Below, piece by piece: positions 52,392-61,800 of a DNA stretch of 64,000 nucleotides. Position 1 is the first letter of the stretch; every line of letters starts with the position of its first letter. The notes below the pieces were generated by a model, which worked only from the letters and a program-made list of their open reading frames with translations, was not told where the DNA came from and made no database searches. Source of the stretch: Pseudomonadota bacterium (GTDB lineage Bacteria; Pseudomonadota; Gammaproteobacteria; Steroidobacterales; Steroidobacteraceae). A program made the position numbers and the translations under genes. The DNA lies in assembly GCA_023423935.1 (NCBI GenBank), contig JAFAEQ010000073.1, positions 62,001-126,000 of the forward strand. The letters are read 5' to 3'.

Positions 52392-54356
52392 ATGTCGACT
52401 CACGCCGCGGGCTTAACGGCTGGCGCATTCGTGTTGATCGCCTGTGCGTCGTGCTCAAGTGGCAGCGGTCATCGCGAAGGCAGAGGCGAGCCAGCTCAGC
52501 CCCACATTGTGTTTGCGAGCGATCGCATGCGTACGGCGCTTCCGGACGGCGTTGTTCGTTTCACTGTCGATCCAGCGATCGACTCGCAGACGCAGCTTAC
52601 ATGCACGCTGGATGGTGTAGCCGTGGCGCAGTGTCGCGTTGACGACTCTTCGGGGGCGATCCGCTACGAAGGACTTGCGACCGGAGTGCACCAAATTGTC
52701 ATCGAGCTGACTACCGGCACGCAGGTGCGCCGGACTACGTCGGTCATCGAGCGCGTTCAGCCCGATATCGTGGTGTTTGCTGCGAACCCAGGTGGCATCA
52801 CCGCAGCCATCGCAGCAGCTTCCTCGGGACAACGCGTTGCACTCATAGAGCCGTCTCATTGGGTTGGTGGGGTCATGACTGGCGGGCTGTCAAAGACCGA
52901 CACAGGTGCGCGGGGTGTCGAAATCATTGGAGGAATGACGGCTCGATTCTTCGAGAGAGTTCGAGCTGCAGAATCCAGTAGGGGAGCGTGTATCTCCAGT
53001 TGCGACAGCTCGCACGACTTCGAGCCGCAGGTGGCCGAGGTCGTTTTCGAGCAAATGCTCGGCGAAGCACAGGTCATTGTCGAACGGGACACACAACTGC
53101 TCGCAGTCAGGAAGGAGGGCAACGAAGTTCGCGGGCTTTCGACTTCCCGCGGAGATCTCAGCGCAGAAGTATTCCTGGACGCGTCGTATGAGGGCGATCT
53201 CATCGCGCTGAGCGGCATTAGCTACGCGATCGATCGCGAGCCTCGCCTGCGTGGAACCACACCCGAGATGCTGGCTCTTCAGGAGGATCATGCAGGTTTG
53301 CAGCGCCACCGTTTGCCGCGCAGTACGTTGCGGATCGATCCTTATCGTACGCCCGGTGATCCTGCCAGCGGCACATTGAGCTTCGTAGAGCCGGCACCGG
53401 AGCAATTCGGCGCCGTGGGAGAGAGTGATTCACGGATCATGGCGTACACGTATCGACTGTGCGTCACTGACGATCCGGGCAATCGCATTCCGTTTACCCG
53501 CCCTGCGAACTACGACCCGGAGCGCTATGAAGCGCACGCACGCCTGGCTGATGCAATGGTGCAGGACGGTCTCGATCTTTCGGAGCTGACGTTCAATCCG
53601 GCGAGGACGGCGCGTTCACGCAACGGCTACAAGTACGACCTGAACGGCGGGTCCACGTTTTCGATCGATATGACCGCGCCCGATATGAATCAGGCGTATG
53701 TTCGCGGCGACGCCGCGCAGCGATCCCGGATCAGGCAATCCTACCGCGACTACATCGAGGGGCTGCTCTACACGTGGCAGACCAACGCGCATTTCGCAGC
53801 AGTGAATCAGAAATTGGCCAGCTTCGGTTACTGCGCAGACGAGTTCAAAGATCGCGGTGGCTGGCCGCATCAACTCTATGTGCGAGTGGGCCGTCGCATG
53901 ATCGGCACCTACGTGATGAACGAGAACGACGTCCTTCAGAACGGGCGGCGCGCTGCCGTCGAGGACAGCGTAGGCTTCGGTGCATACGGCCTCGACATGC
54001 ACACGCATCAGTACATGGCCGCGCCGGTCGATTGGCCAGACGGCACTCGACGCGATGCGCTGGCGATCGAAGGCTTCCTGATCGTCCATCTGCCGGACAA
54101 CCAACCATATCCGGTTTCCTACCGTGCGCTAACGCCTCATGAGACGGAAGCATCCAACGTACTCGCACCGGTTCCGCTCTCGGCGACATATGTCGCTTAC
54201 AGTTCGTTGCGTATGGAGCCGACCTTCATGATTCTGGGTGAGTCGGCGGGAGTTGCTGCGGCGCTTGCGGTCGAGCGCCAGATCTCCGTACAGCAAGTGC
54301 CGTACGCGGACCTTCGGGAGCGCCTGCAGCAGCGAGGTCAAAAGCTGACCCACTAA
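52392..54356 (+). CDS. Exported FAD-dependent oxidoreductase lipoprotein with Ig-like N-terminal domain
   Basis: A 654-residue protein. The lipoprotein-type signal includes ACASCSS (Cys18 or Cys21). Residues about 38-120 form an Ig-like domain with a Cys pair (LTCTLDGVAVAQC). From 124 it is an FAD-dependent oxidoreductase of the PF12831 type: DIVVFAANPGGITAAIAAASSGQRVALIEP (ADP-binding, NPGGI replacing GxGxxG), VGGVMTGGLSKTD, VFLDASYEGDLIAL and the C-terminal FMILGESAGVAAALAV. Such domains are usually cytoplasmic; export of one as a lipoprotein is uncommon. Substrate unknown, perhaps a polysaccharide-derived or lignin-derived compound. Confidence 0.75.
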   Translation: MSTHAAGLTAGAFVLIACASCSSGSGHREGRGEPAQPHIVFASDRMRTALPDGVVRFTVDPAIDSQTQLTCTLDGVAVAQCRVDDSSGAIRYEGLATGVHQIVIELTTGTQVRRTTSVIERVQPDIVVFAANPGGITAAIAAASSGQRVALIEPSHWVGGVMTGGLSKTDTGARGVEIIGGMTARFFERVRAAESSRGACISSCDSSHDFEPQVAEVVFEQMLGEAQVIVERDTQLLAVRKEGNEVRGLSTSRGDLSAEVFLDASYEGDLIALSGISYAIDREPRLRGTTPEMLALQEDHAGLQRHRLPRSTLRIDPYRTPGDPASGTLSFVEPAPEQFGAVGESDSRIMAYTYRLCVTDDPGNRIPFTRPANYDPERYEAHARLADAMVQDGLDLSELTFNPARTARSRNGYKYDLNGGSTFSIDMTAPDMNQAYVRGDAAQRSRIRQSYRDYIEGLLYTWQTNAHFAAVNQKLASFGYCADEFKDRGGWPHQLYVRVGRRMIGTYVMNENDVLQNGRRAAVEDSVGFGAYGLDMHTHQYMAAPVDWPDGTRRDALAIEGFLIVHLPDNQPYPVSYRALTPHETEASNVLAPVPLSATYVAYSSLRMEPTFMILGESAGVAAALAVERQISVQQVPYADLRERLQQRGQKLTH

Positions 54357-54390
54357 GCTGCGCGGCGCGCTGCAGCCGCTCGACTCCGGG

Positions 54391-55455
54391 CTACTTGCCC
54401 CGGCCCGCGGCCCTGCGATTCTCATGTTCGAGGATCACTTCCCGCACGGCATCCTCGAGGGGCGCGTGGTAGTTCTCGAAGCTCATGCCGCATTCGTGCG
54501 TCCGCGATAATGCGGCCGCGACGCTCGCATCCAGCCCATTGGGTCGATACAAGAAGAGCCCCTGATGCGCGAGTTTGCGGAATGCGCCAATGTCGCTTGC
54601 AATGACCGGGCGATGGGCGAGGAGTGCCTCGACGACGCACCTACCGAAGCCTTCCTTTCTGGAATGCACCCACACCAGATCTGCGCTGGCGTACTCCTCG
54701 ACCACCTGCGCCAGGTCCAGCCGCGGCAGTATTCGAATGCGAGTTCGCACATCGTAAGGCAGCCTCATCACACGCCGCCTCGCGAGGTTTGCATCATCAC
54801 CGAAGCCGATGATGCGTAGTTCGGCATCCGCCAGCCGCTTGCTCCTGCGAAACAGCTTGATCGCGCCGGCATAGTCCTTGTTGCGCCCCATGCCGCTGCA
54901 CAAGAGGACACGCTTGACGTTGCCCGATCGTGCTCTTCGCTGTACGCCCGCCCGCTTGAAAGCTTCCTCGAATGCGTAGAACGGATTCGACCAGAGACGC
55001 ACATTGCAGCGATGAAACGCCGGCAGTCGATGCAACTGCGCCAACGTATGAGGAGATGCTGCACAGACTGAGCGGCGCAGTGCTCTGTGCATGGCCTGTG
55101 TGCTGCGGATATATCTCGCGGCCAAGCGACGATCGCTGCGGTGGTTCGGAATCAAGTCGTGAATCACCAGAACCGAACGTCCGAGAAGTGAGTCCAGGAC
55201 GCCGACCGAGTTGTACGGGTACACCGTCAGCGCACATCCTTTGGCGACTCGCATGATTGGCGCAACGATCTGCTCGAATAAGACGAACAGAAAATTGCGA
55301 ACGAACTGCGGAGCGCCGCGCAGGCTCGCCGGGCAACGCAGTTCCACAGCCTCCATTCCGACTCGGCGCAGGCACGTCACCATATCCTGCGCGTACAAGG
55401 GAATGCCGCGATCCATCACGCCGCCGAAGAAGTTGAAGACGAGGATACGTTTCAT
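54391..55455 (-). CDS. GT4-family glycosyltransferase
   Basis: A 354-residue GT-B enzyme. The C-terminal donor-binding half contains VLLCSGMGRNKDYAGAIKLF and HSRKEGFGRCVVEALLAHRPVIASD, the E-x7-E-type motif of GT4 retaining transferases. The N-terminal half has an FNFFGGVMDRGIPLYAQD segment. It is the last gene of the minus-strand glycan cluster and is convergent with the FAD oxidoreductase gene. Probably transfers a hexose to a lipid-linked or surface glycan. Confidence 0.82.
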   Translation of the reverse strand: MKRILVFNFFGGVMDRGIPLYAQDMVTCLRRVGMEAVELRCPASLRGAPQFVRNFLFVLFEQIVAPIMRVAKGCALTVYPYNSVGVLDSLLGRSVLVIHDLIPNHRSDRRLAARYIRSTQAMHRALRRSVCAASPHTLAQLHRLPAFHRCNVRLWSNPFYAFEEAFKRAGVQRRARSGNVKRVLLCSGMGRNKDYAGAIKLFRRSKRLADAELRIIGFGDDANLARRRVMRLPYDVRTRIRILPRLDLAQVVEEYASADLVWVHSRKEGFGRCVVEALLAHRPVIASDIGAFRKLAHQGLFLYRPNGLDASVAAALSRTHECGMSFENYHAPLEDAVREVILEHENRRAAGRGK

Positions 55456-55480
55456 GCGGCGTCGCCGATGGGGCGGATCA

Positions 55481-56392
55481 TCATCGATCCGGTCGCCGCC
55501 TCAGCCACTGTCGCCACGAGCGCGCAGATGTGTAAGTACGACTCGTGCCCGAATTGGGTGTTCGATGATTCGATTCAGCGGTCTCGTTCTCGGACGGTGC
55601 TTGTTGCCGTCGCGACAAGCGCAGGATCTTCTGCGCGAGCGCGTCGTCCGGCGCGATCGCCAACGCTCGTCGATACAACATCAAAGCCTCATCGATCGCG
55701 CCGCTTCGCCTGGCATCCTCTGCCTCGTGTAGCAACATGGCTTTCCTGCGCGAGGGTTCGAACAGGGAAGCCGTGTGTTGCTGTGCCTGATCCTTGTGTT
55801 TGGACACGTTGCCGCTGATACCGACGTAAATGGAATGCGATTCCTTTAACGGCCACTCATGCCCGATCAGATCCGGCGGCAGCACCATCACCGAGAGCTG
55901 TTCCTGGTGGCGCAGCCATGCTTCATGCAGGAAATAGTCATCCGTTGCGGAGCTTTGGTGCTGGCGTTCCAGTTCGGCTATGAGTTCAAGAAACGCAGTT
56001 ACACGCGGGGTGTAGTTGAAGTACAGGCCGAACGGAGCGAAGAAGCGGGGAAGGGCAACAGGGTCGAAGTCGCGGAGATAACGGAAGCCCCGAAGAAAGC
56101 CTGCGATGTCGCAGGATGGACCCTTAAGTGCATCGGGGAACCGGGTGAGTCGCGAGTCGACATCGAGCCAGAGGATCGGGCGTTGATGCTTGCGGTGCAT
56201 CTCGAGATAAAAGCGAACCTTTCTTCGGCAGGCGTCGATCCAAGTCATCCGAGAGTCGTTTCCCAGACTCACGATGTCGTGCGAGAGAGAAAGTCGATCA
56301 CAGTCTGCGCGAAGCTTGGTGGCGGCCTTTCGGTAGTAGGAATCCTCCGTGAACAGGCTCACTATGGTTGGGTGTTTTGACTCAGTGTTCAT
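55481..56392 (-). CDS. Putative nucleotide-diphospho-sugar transferase with TPR-like tail
   Basis: A 303-residue protein. The N-terminal 210 residues fit a GT-A-like fold (TIVSLFTEDSYYRKAATKL, the DxD motif in PILWLDVDSRL, and DDYFLHEAWLRHQ). A TPR-like helix pair (about 222-262; AEDARRSGAIDEALMLYRRALAIAPDDALAQKIL) and a basic, disordered tail follow. It is likely a glycosyltransferase acting with a partner. Its base composition appears lower in GC than the flanking core genes. Confidence 0.6.
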   Translation of the reverse strand: MNTESKHPTIVSLFTEDSYYRKAATKLRADCDRLSLSHDIVSLGNDSRMTWIDACRRKVRFYLEMHRKHQRPILWLDVDSRLTRFPDALKGPSCDIAGFLRGFRYLRDFDPVALPRFFAPFGLYFNYTPRVTAFLELIAELERQHQSSATDDYFLHEAWLRHQEQLSVMVLPPDLIGHEWPLKESHSIYVGISGNVSKHKDQAQQHTASLFEPSRRKAMLLHEAEDARRSGAIDEALMLYRRALAIAPDDALAQKILRLSRRQQAPSENETAESNHRTPNSGTSRTYTSARSWRQWLRRRPDR

Positions 56393-56408
56393 CTAGAAAA
56401 GCTGAGCC

Positions 56409-57188
56409 TCAGATGGCATTCCTGAGATTCTTCTCCCAGAGCATGCCGAAGTACTCGTCGCCGAATCGGGTGAAATGCTTTCCGTTCCACGGAAAGGGAC
56501 AGAACTCTCCGAAAACGACCGCGTGTGGGGAAACATAGAAATCCACACGGACGAATGTGCCGTATGCGCGTCCTAATCGACGCGCATACTCCAGCAACTC
56601 GGTGAGCTTCTCCGGGGCCGGGCGGAACCCACCGCATGGAGCATACGTGCTGATGGGTTCGTTGATCAGTTCCCAGTCCTCGGTGAAGAAGGAATGCCAC
56701 TGAGTTTCCATCGTGCCGAGCTGGCGATCGAAGTGGTCAAAATTGACACGGATTACGCACTGGTCGTCGAAGACGAAAACCTTGAATGTTTCTACGACGT
56801 CAAGCCGGCCATCCGCGGTCGGAATGTATTCTTCTATCAACACACGCGCTTTTCGTTTGATCGCAGCTTGCGCCTCTCCCCAGGTAAACGGTCTACCGGT
56901 GAGATTGTTGATGCCATTCGCGACAGGAATGACCCCAATTCCAGAATGGCCATAAAGGGGTTTGATCACGAAGTCTCGTGGTAGGGAGACAGCTGGAGCC
57001 TTGCCTTCGTCGTTCCCGACCCAGTAAAGAGAGGGCACGGGTACGCCGCACTGCGCAGCGAACCGTTTCGACGCAAGTTTGCTCGCAAGTCGAGTACGCC
57101 ACGAAGGTGCCTGATTCCACTGGGCTCTGCGCAATCGAAGCCGCTGGGTGAAATCGAAAGTCGCCATGCTTCGTGCCCGGAAACCCAT
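56409..57188 (-). CDS. ATP-grasp protein, TupA-like
   Basis: A 259-residue protein whose FVIKPLYGHSGIGVIPV (phosphate loop), ARVLIEEYIP (adenine-binding) and VRVDFYVSPHAVVFGEFCPFPWNGKHF (metal-binding) segments match TupA-like ATP-grasp proteins found in polysaccharide clusters, where they attach amino acids or polyglutamyl groups to glycans. The start at 57188 has no clear ribosome site; 57167 is an alternative. It sits two bases after the methyltransferase gene stop. Confidence 0.75.
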   Translation of the reverse strand: MGFRARSMATFDFTQRLRLRRAQWNQAPSWRTRLASKLASKRFAAQCGVPVPSLYWVGNDEGKAPAVSLPRDFVIKPLYGHSGIGVIPVANGINNLTGRPFTWGEAQAAIKRKARVLIEEYIPTADGRLDVVETFKVFVFDDQCVIRVNFDHFDRQLGTMETQWHSFFTEDWELINEPISTYAPCGGFRPAPEKLTELLEYARRLGRAYGTFVRVDFYVSPHAVVFGEFCPFPWNGKHFTRFGDEYFGMLWEKNLRNAI

Positions 57189-57190
57189 TG

Positions 57191-57805
57191 CTATGCACGC
57201 ATGTAGAAGTAGAAGTCGCTTGGTGATCCGTGGCCTTCCTTCGTTCGCGTTCCTCCCCTGAACGGATTCGGAATGGTCTCAACCAGCGTAAAATTGGGAG
57301 CTTTCTCTTTGACCCAGTCGGTGAATCTGCGATGCCGAACATGCGGCGAGCGAGGATTGATTGGGCGATCCTCGCAGCTGCAGTAGATGACAACGTACCC
57401 AGAGGAAGCGTGGAACAAACGATGCATATAAGCATCGAATACATCGTCCTCTACCAAGTGAAAGAGAACATCGAGCGATAGAACCAGTTGGGCCATCTGA
57501 CCTGAGTATTCGCTCACATGATGGAACTCCTTCGATTTGTCCTCGCTGAACAGTCTCTTGCACTGTTCCACCGCAGTAGAACTCACGTCGTAACCAACGT
57601 ACCGCTTGTATTTGGCGAGGGTAAGTTGATTTCCGTCGCCACAGCCGAACTCGATCACGCTCTCAATCTCGCTATGCGCGACAAAAGCATTGAGGACGGA
57701 GGCTTTGAACTCTGCGAGTTCACCGTATGAGCCTTTGCCCGAGTCCCCGCCAAGTCGGTAACGCGATTCCCAATAGGTCGAGGAACTTTCAAACGGCTTT
57801 GTCAT
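57191..57805 (-). CDS. Class I SAM-dependent methyltransferase
   Basis: A 204-residue protein. SAM motif I is SVIEFGCGDGNQLTL, motif II YVGYDVSSTAVEQCK and motif IV LSLDVLFHLVEDDVF. The fold is of the class I type; substrate probably a sugar residue, given neighbours. AGGAG precedes the ATG. Confidence 0.85.
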   Translation of the reverse strand: MTKPFESSSTYWESRYRLGGDSGKGSYGELAEFKASVLNAFVAHSEIESVIEFGCGDGNQLTLAKYKRYVGYDVSSTAVEQCKRLFSEDKSKEFHHVSEYSGQMAQLVLSLDVLFHLVEDDVFDAYMHRLFHASSGYVVIYCSCEDRPINPRSPHVRHRRFTDWVKEKAPNFTLVETIPNPFRGGTRTKEGHGSPSDFYFYMRA

Positions 57806-57835
57806 ATCGACTCCTGATGCCGAGCATGGCAGATC

Positions 57836-58771
57836 TTAGCTTCGCGAACCGAGGTACGTTGCTGCTTCCGCACCAGTTCTCCACCAAACGAGCTGACCGA
57901 TGGAGGTCTTCTGCGATACGGGTTGATTCCAAGGCTTGTTACCCCCCGCAAAATGAAGGACGCGAATATCTCGCAAAAATCTTATTTGAGCAGCTACATC
58001 CAACCTGCTCAGAAAGGATTCCTGGAAGTTGTAGATAGGCGAGATCAGGCGCAGACCGGAGTTCGGTTTGGATCGCATAAAGCGCGTGATGTACTGCTGC
58101 TCGTTGATGCATGCCACGCTTGTGGTGAATGCGACTATTTCCTTCAGAAAGGCCTCTGAGAGCACTCCCTTGCGAAGGAGCATTACGCCGCTGTTTAGCG
58201 ATAATGGGGAGCCCTTGAGGTCATGCACAAATCGGGTCATGTGCTGGAGGATCTCGGTTGGGTCGCGGCGGCGTCCGTCGGGGTTCTGGAGAACGGTTTT
58301 TTGAAACTGAGGGCAACCTATGAGGTCGCCGGCCTCAGAGAAGATGGGTGACAACGATCCTACTGTGATCATGTCGCAGTCGAGAAACAGAAGCTCATCG
58401 AATCCCCAGTCTCTGAAGACAGACCACTTCAAGAACGTAGCTCGCGTCCATGCATGCTTGCCTTCTCGCTTCTTGGCATTGGCCGCAGCATCGTCGAGTA
58501 TCGCTATAGTTGTTCTGTCGATCAGGAACTTCACATCTGCTGCCACATCCACGACTGGATCTTGAAACAGCGCTGCGTCCTCCGTGGCAATGATGATCGG
58601 CAGGTCGATGAGAGCGCCCGATCGAATCAGTGTGTGCCAGAGGACCTTCATGGGCCATACATATCCAGAATCAAGGATGAATACGAGCGCTCTCTGCTTT
58701 TCCGAGGTTGGTGTAGGGTCATTACCAAAACCAGGAAATCCATCGAGCTGATGTAGAGCCCTGAGGGTCAT
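57836..58771 (-). CDS. GT8-like glycosyltransferase
   Basis: A 311-residue GT-A protein. It has the DxD metal site in LLFLDCDMITVG, SLNSGVMLLRKG and the terminal HFAGGNKPWN motif, the pattern of GT8 (glycogenin/LgtC-like) transferases. The start at 58771 is preferred over an upstream TTG at 58831; neither has a strong ribosome site. An inverted repeat AAGTGGCAC/GTGCCACTT (58818-58840) lies at its upstream boundary. Confidence 0.78.
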   Translation of the reverse strand: MTLRALHQLDGFPGFGNDPTPTSEKQRALVFILDSGYVWPMKVLWHTLIRSGALIDLPIIIATEDAALFQDPVVDVAADVKFLIDRTTIAILDDAAANAKKREGKHAWTRATFLKWSVFRDWGFDELLFLDCDMITVGSLSPIFSEAGDLIGCPQFQKTVLQNPDGRRRDPTEILQHMTRFVHDLKGSPLSLNSGVMLLRKGVLSEAFLKEIVAFTTSVACINEQQYITRFMRSKPNSGLRLISPIYNFQESFLSRLDVAAQIRFLRDIRVLHFAGGNKPWNQPVSQKTSIGQLVWWRTGAEAATYLGSRS

Positions 58772-58806
58772 AAAAATCTCTGAAAAAGTCGCTCGGACGG
58801 CTTGGT

Positions 58807-61800
58807 CTAGGCGGACCAAGTGGCACGCCAAGTGCCACTTAGCCCGAAGATGCTTCTCAGATGTGATCGAGCGATGAGGGTGTCGTACAAATCGTAAGAT
58901 CCAGCGTCTCCGGGCGACGTACCTGTCAGTACCACGACTTCCTCCGCTGTGATCTTCGGCAATGGATCAAGCTTGTGCTGAAGTATGCCCGGCAGTGGGA
59001 ACAGAACTTCTTGTGCACTAACCGTGTCACCTGGGCTAAGAATGTCGATCTGGTGTCGCAGGCAGAGCTCATACACCTTGGGGTGGAGTGCGGCGCGGCA
59101 AGGCTGGTCGTACTTGCGCCAGTGGAACATGGCTATCGTCTTCCTTTTAAGCGCTGCCTCTTCGAGCATGACTAGAGTTCGATCAAGAGCCGAACCATTT
59201 GCCGCGAAGTCAGAGATGATGACGACCGCGTAGTTGCGCTGCGTCGCGCGCTGAGGCTGATTAGCCACCGGGACCGGGAACATGCGATTCGTCGCCGCTC
59301 CATCGAAGCGAGCAACCGCTTCACCTGGCTGAAGATTTCCGTGCCAATAGCAATAGGCATCGCGATAGTTCCAACGCAGTCCGTAGAAAAGACTTCTCAG
59401 ATGCGTGGCCTTGGAGCGCGTCAGGGAGTTCTCGCGAGTCAAGGAGAGGGCGAGGACATACTTCTTCGGAAGCGTCAGTACGGCTTGCTCGCCGTAGAGT
59501 GTCCGAATCCTGGCATAGAACTCGGCATCGCCGCTGACTGAGACTTCATCCCATAGGCCCACGGCATCGAGTAGTGATCGGCGACAGATCAATGACGAAA
59601 AGTTCAAATCGAACACCGAGCCTCGAGGAATCCATGCGCCGAGGATCTCAAGGTTGGGATCGACTCGCACCCAGTAAGACTTGACCGCGACTGCATGCGG
59701 GTTGGCGAAGAGTGCTTCGATTTGCATCTCGATGCGCTGAGGATGAGACCAGTCGTCGCTGTCATGAATCATGACCAGCTCGCCGGTGGAGTTGCGTACC
59801 CCCACGTTTCGCGCGGGATATGCTCCACTGTTAACGCTTTGCCGTATGAGCCGCACGCGAGAGTCAGTCTTTGCGATGTCTTCTACGATCTCGCACGTGT
59901 TATCCGTGCTCAGGTCGTCGACTACGATGATCTCGAGATTGCGCCATGTCTGACGCAGTAAGCTGTCGAGCACCCATGCGATCGTTTCGGCAGCATTGAA
60001 AGCTGGGACGATCACAGAAAGTTTTGCATCCTGGCGGGAAGTCGCCGGTTCTGCATTTGCAACGATGTTCGCGAGCGAGACGGGCAGCCCTGCACACCTC
60101 TTGCGGAGCGGAGCAAGCCCAGTTGTAAGGAATGCTTCGTTGAGCGCGTCCAGCTGCGCCGACCCCACTTGGTCAGGAGGCGCGTCATTCGCCAACTCAA
60201 TTTTTCGGAGTACCGTCGATTTCAGGAGAAGCAAATCGAGCGTCTTCGTCTTTCTCGGAAGTTCGAGCTCGATGGCCGCCAGCGCCTCGCTGAATCGTCC
60301 GAGCTGAATCAATGTGCGGATCTCACATAGAATGATGCGCGGGTGTGGGTTAGGAGCGATGAATCTCGAGAACTCGATATTCTCGAGTGTCCGAGCGTAG
60401 TCCTCCTCCACGAAGAACCAGCGCGCCAGATACCATGCGGCAGATTCGCGTTCCGATGCGGGGGCGTTAACATCTGTCTTGATCTTTTCCAGTTCGGGAA
60501 TAGCGTAGCGAGCGAAGCCGCCCCAGAGTTTGAGTTCGAGCTCGTCAGCGGAGAATGGCGCGGAGACCTGCGGGGAGGTTGTTTGCGGTGGCGCCGCGGC
60601 TGGCAGCGACGCGACCGAGGGCTCATAAGCTTCCAGGCGCGGGAGTGCAGGCTCCGAGTTCGCATTGCAGCGCTGTAGTTTGAGGATCCCGAAGCTTCCA
60701 CGAACGCGGCGTACCTCGAATGTCACATCGCTGCGTCCCGCAGCGAGCTGTAACAGCTGTACAGTCTGTCCGCTAACGATCTCGAGCTTTCTTGCTATAC
60801 GTTTCGCGCCAACTGCGATCTTCTTACCGCATAACGTCGCGATGCCGCGCAGCGAGTCATCGGTCGAGACGACAATTTCCACCGTTGCTTTGACGTCCTG
60901 CGAGGCCAGGAACCCGACGTGGATCGCCCGAGCATCCGCGTCTGCGGCAAGCGCGATCCTTTGGCGATTGAGCGTCAACGGGATGTAGGCGATCGTGCTG
61001 CCCGCAGGGAACGCACCAATGGGCGAATCGGACCGTTCGGGTGCTGTTCGCTGATTCTCCGCAAGTGACCGAAGTTTTGGATACTCACTCCAGGCGGCGA
61101 TTGCCGCGGCAAGGCGCGCGAGCGCACCGGGGCGCGCACGCTGCGTGATTGCAGTCCCCAATCGGTACGCGAAGTCATCGCGCACCCGTGAGGTCTCGGT
61201 TCGTGCTTGCGATGCTTCGGTCCGGGCCCGCAACTCGCGACGGTGAACCTGAACAACAGACTGCAGAAGTTCCCCTTGCACATACCGTAGCTCTGCATTC
61301 TGCTTCCGCGCCTGCTGCAAGTGCTGACGCTGGGAGTCGAGTTCCAGCGTATTCGCGGCTGTTTGGCTCTTGGATAAGCGGATAGCTTCCTCCAGTTGCT
61401 TGTTCGTGGAACGGAAATGACGAACCTTGCGGATCATCGACTCCTTTTCGTTCGCGGCCGCATCAAGCGCCTGCGCTGCCGCCCGGGAAGATTGCTTCAG
61501 GTCTGAGTTTTCGGCTGCGACAGACCTCGCTTCACGAGCCAGTTCCTCAACGTGGTTTCGCATCTGGCTCAAGGCGTATTGAAGCTCATCGCGCTCGGAC
61601 GCGGTCGAAGCAAGATCACTCGACAATGCCAGTCTGGCTTGTTCGGTTGTTGCCAGTGCTGTTCGGAGCGCCTCACGCTCTGCAATTGCTTCATCCAATT
61701 GCGATTTTGTCTCGACCAGTTCCTGCTGGACGACGAGCAATGCTGCCTGCATCTGCTCGCCAGATTGCGCTGTTGTCGCGATCTGCTGTTCTGCGTGCCG

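Noticed and set aside
58818..58840. Inverted repeat AAGTGGCAC/GTGCCACTT as a terminator
   Set aside because: There is no T-tract on either strand and it overlaps the end of the fusion gene, so it was only noted under the GT8 gene.
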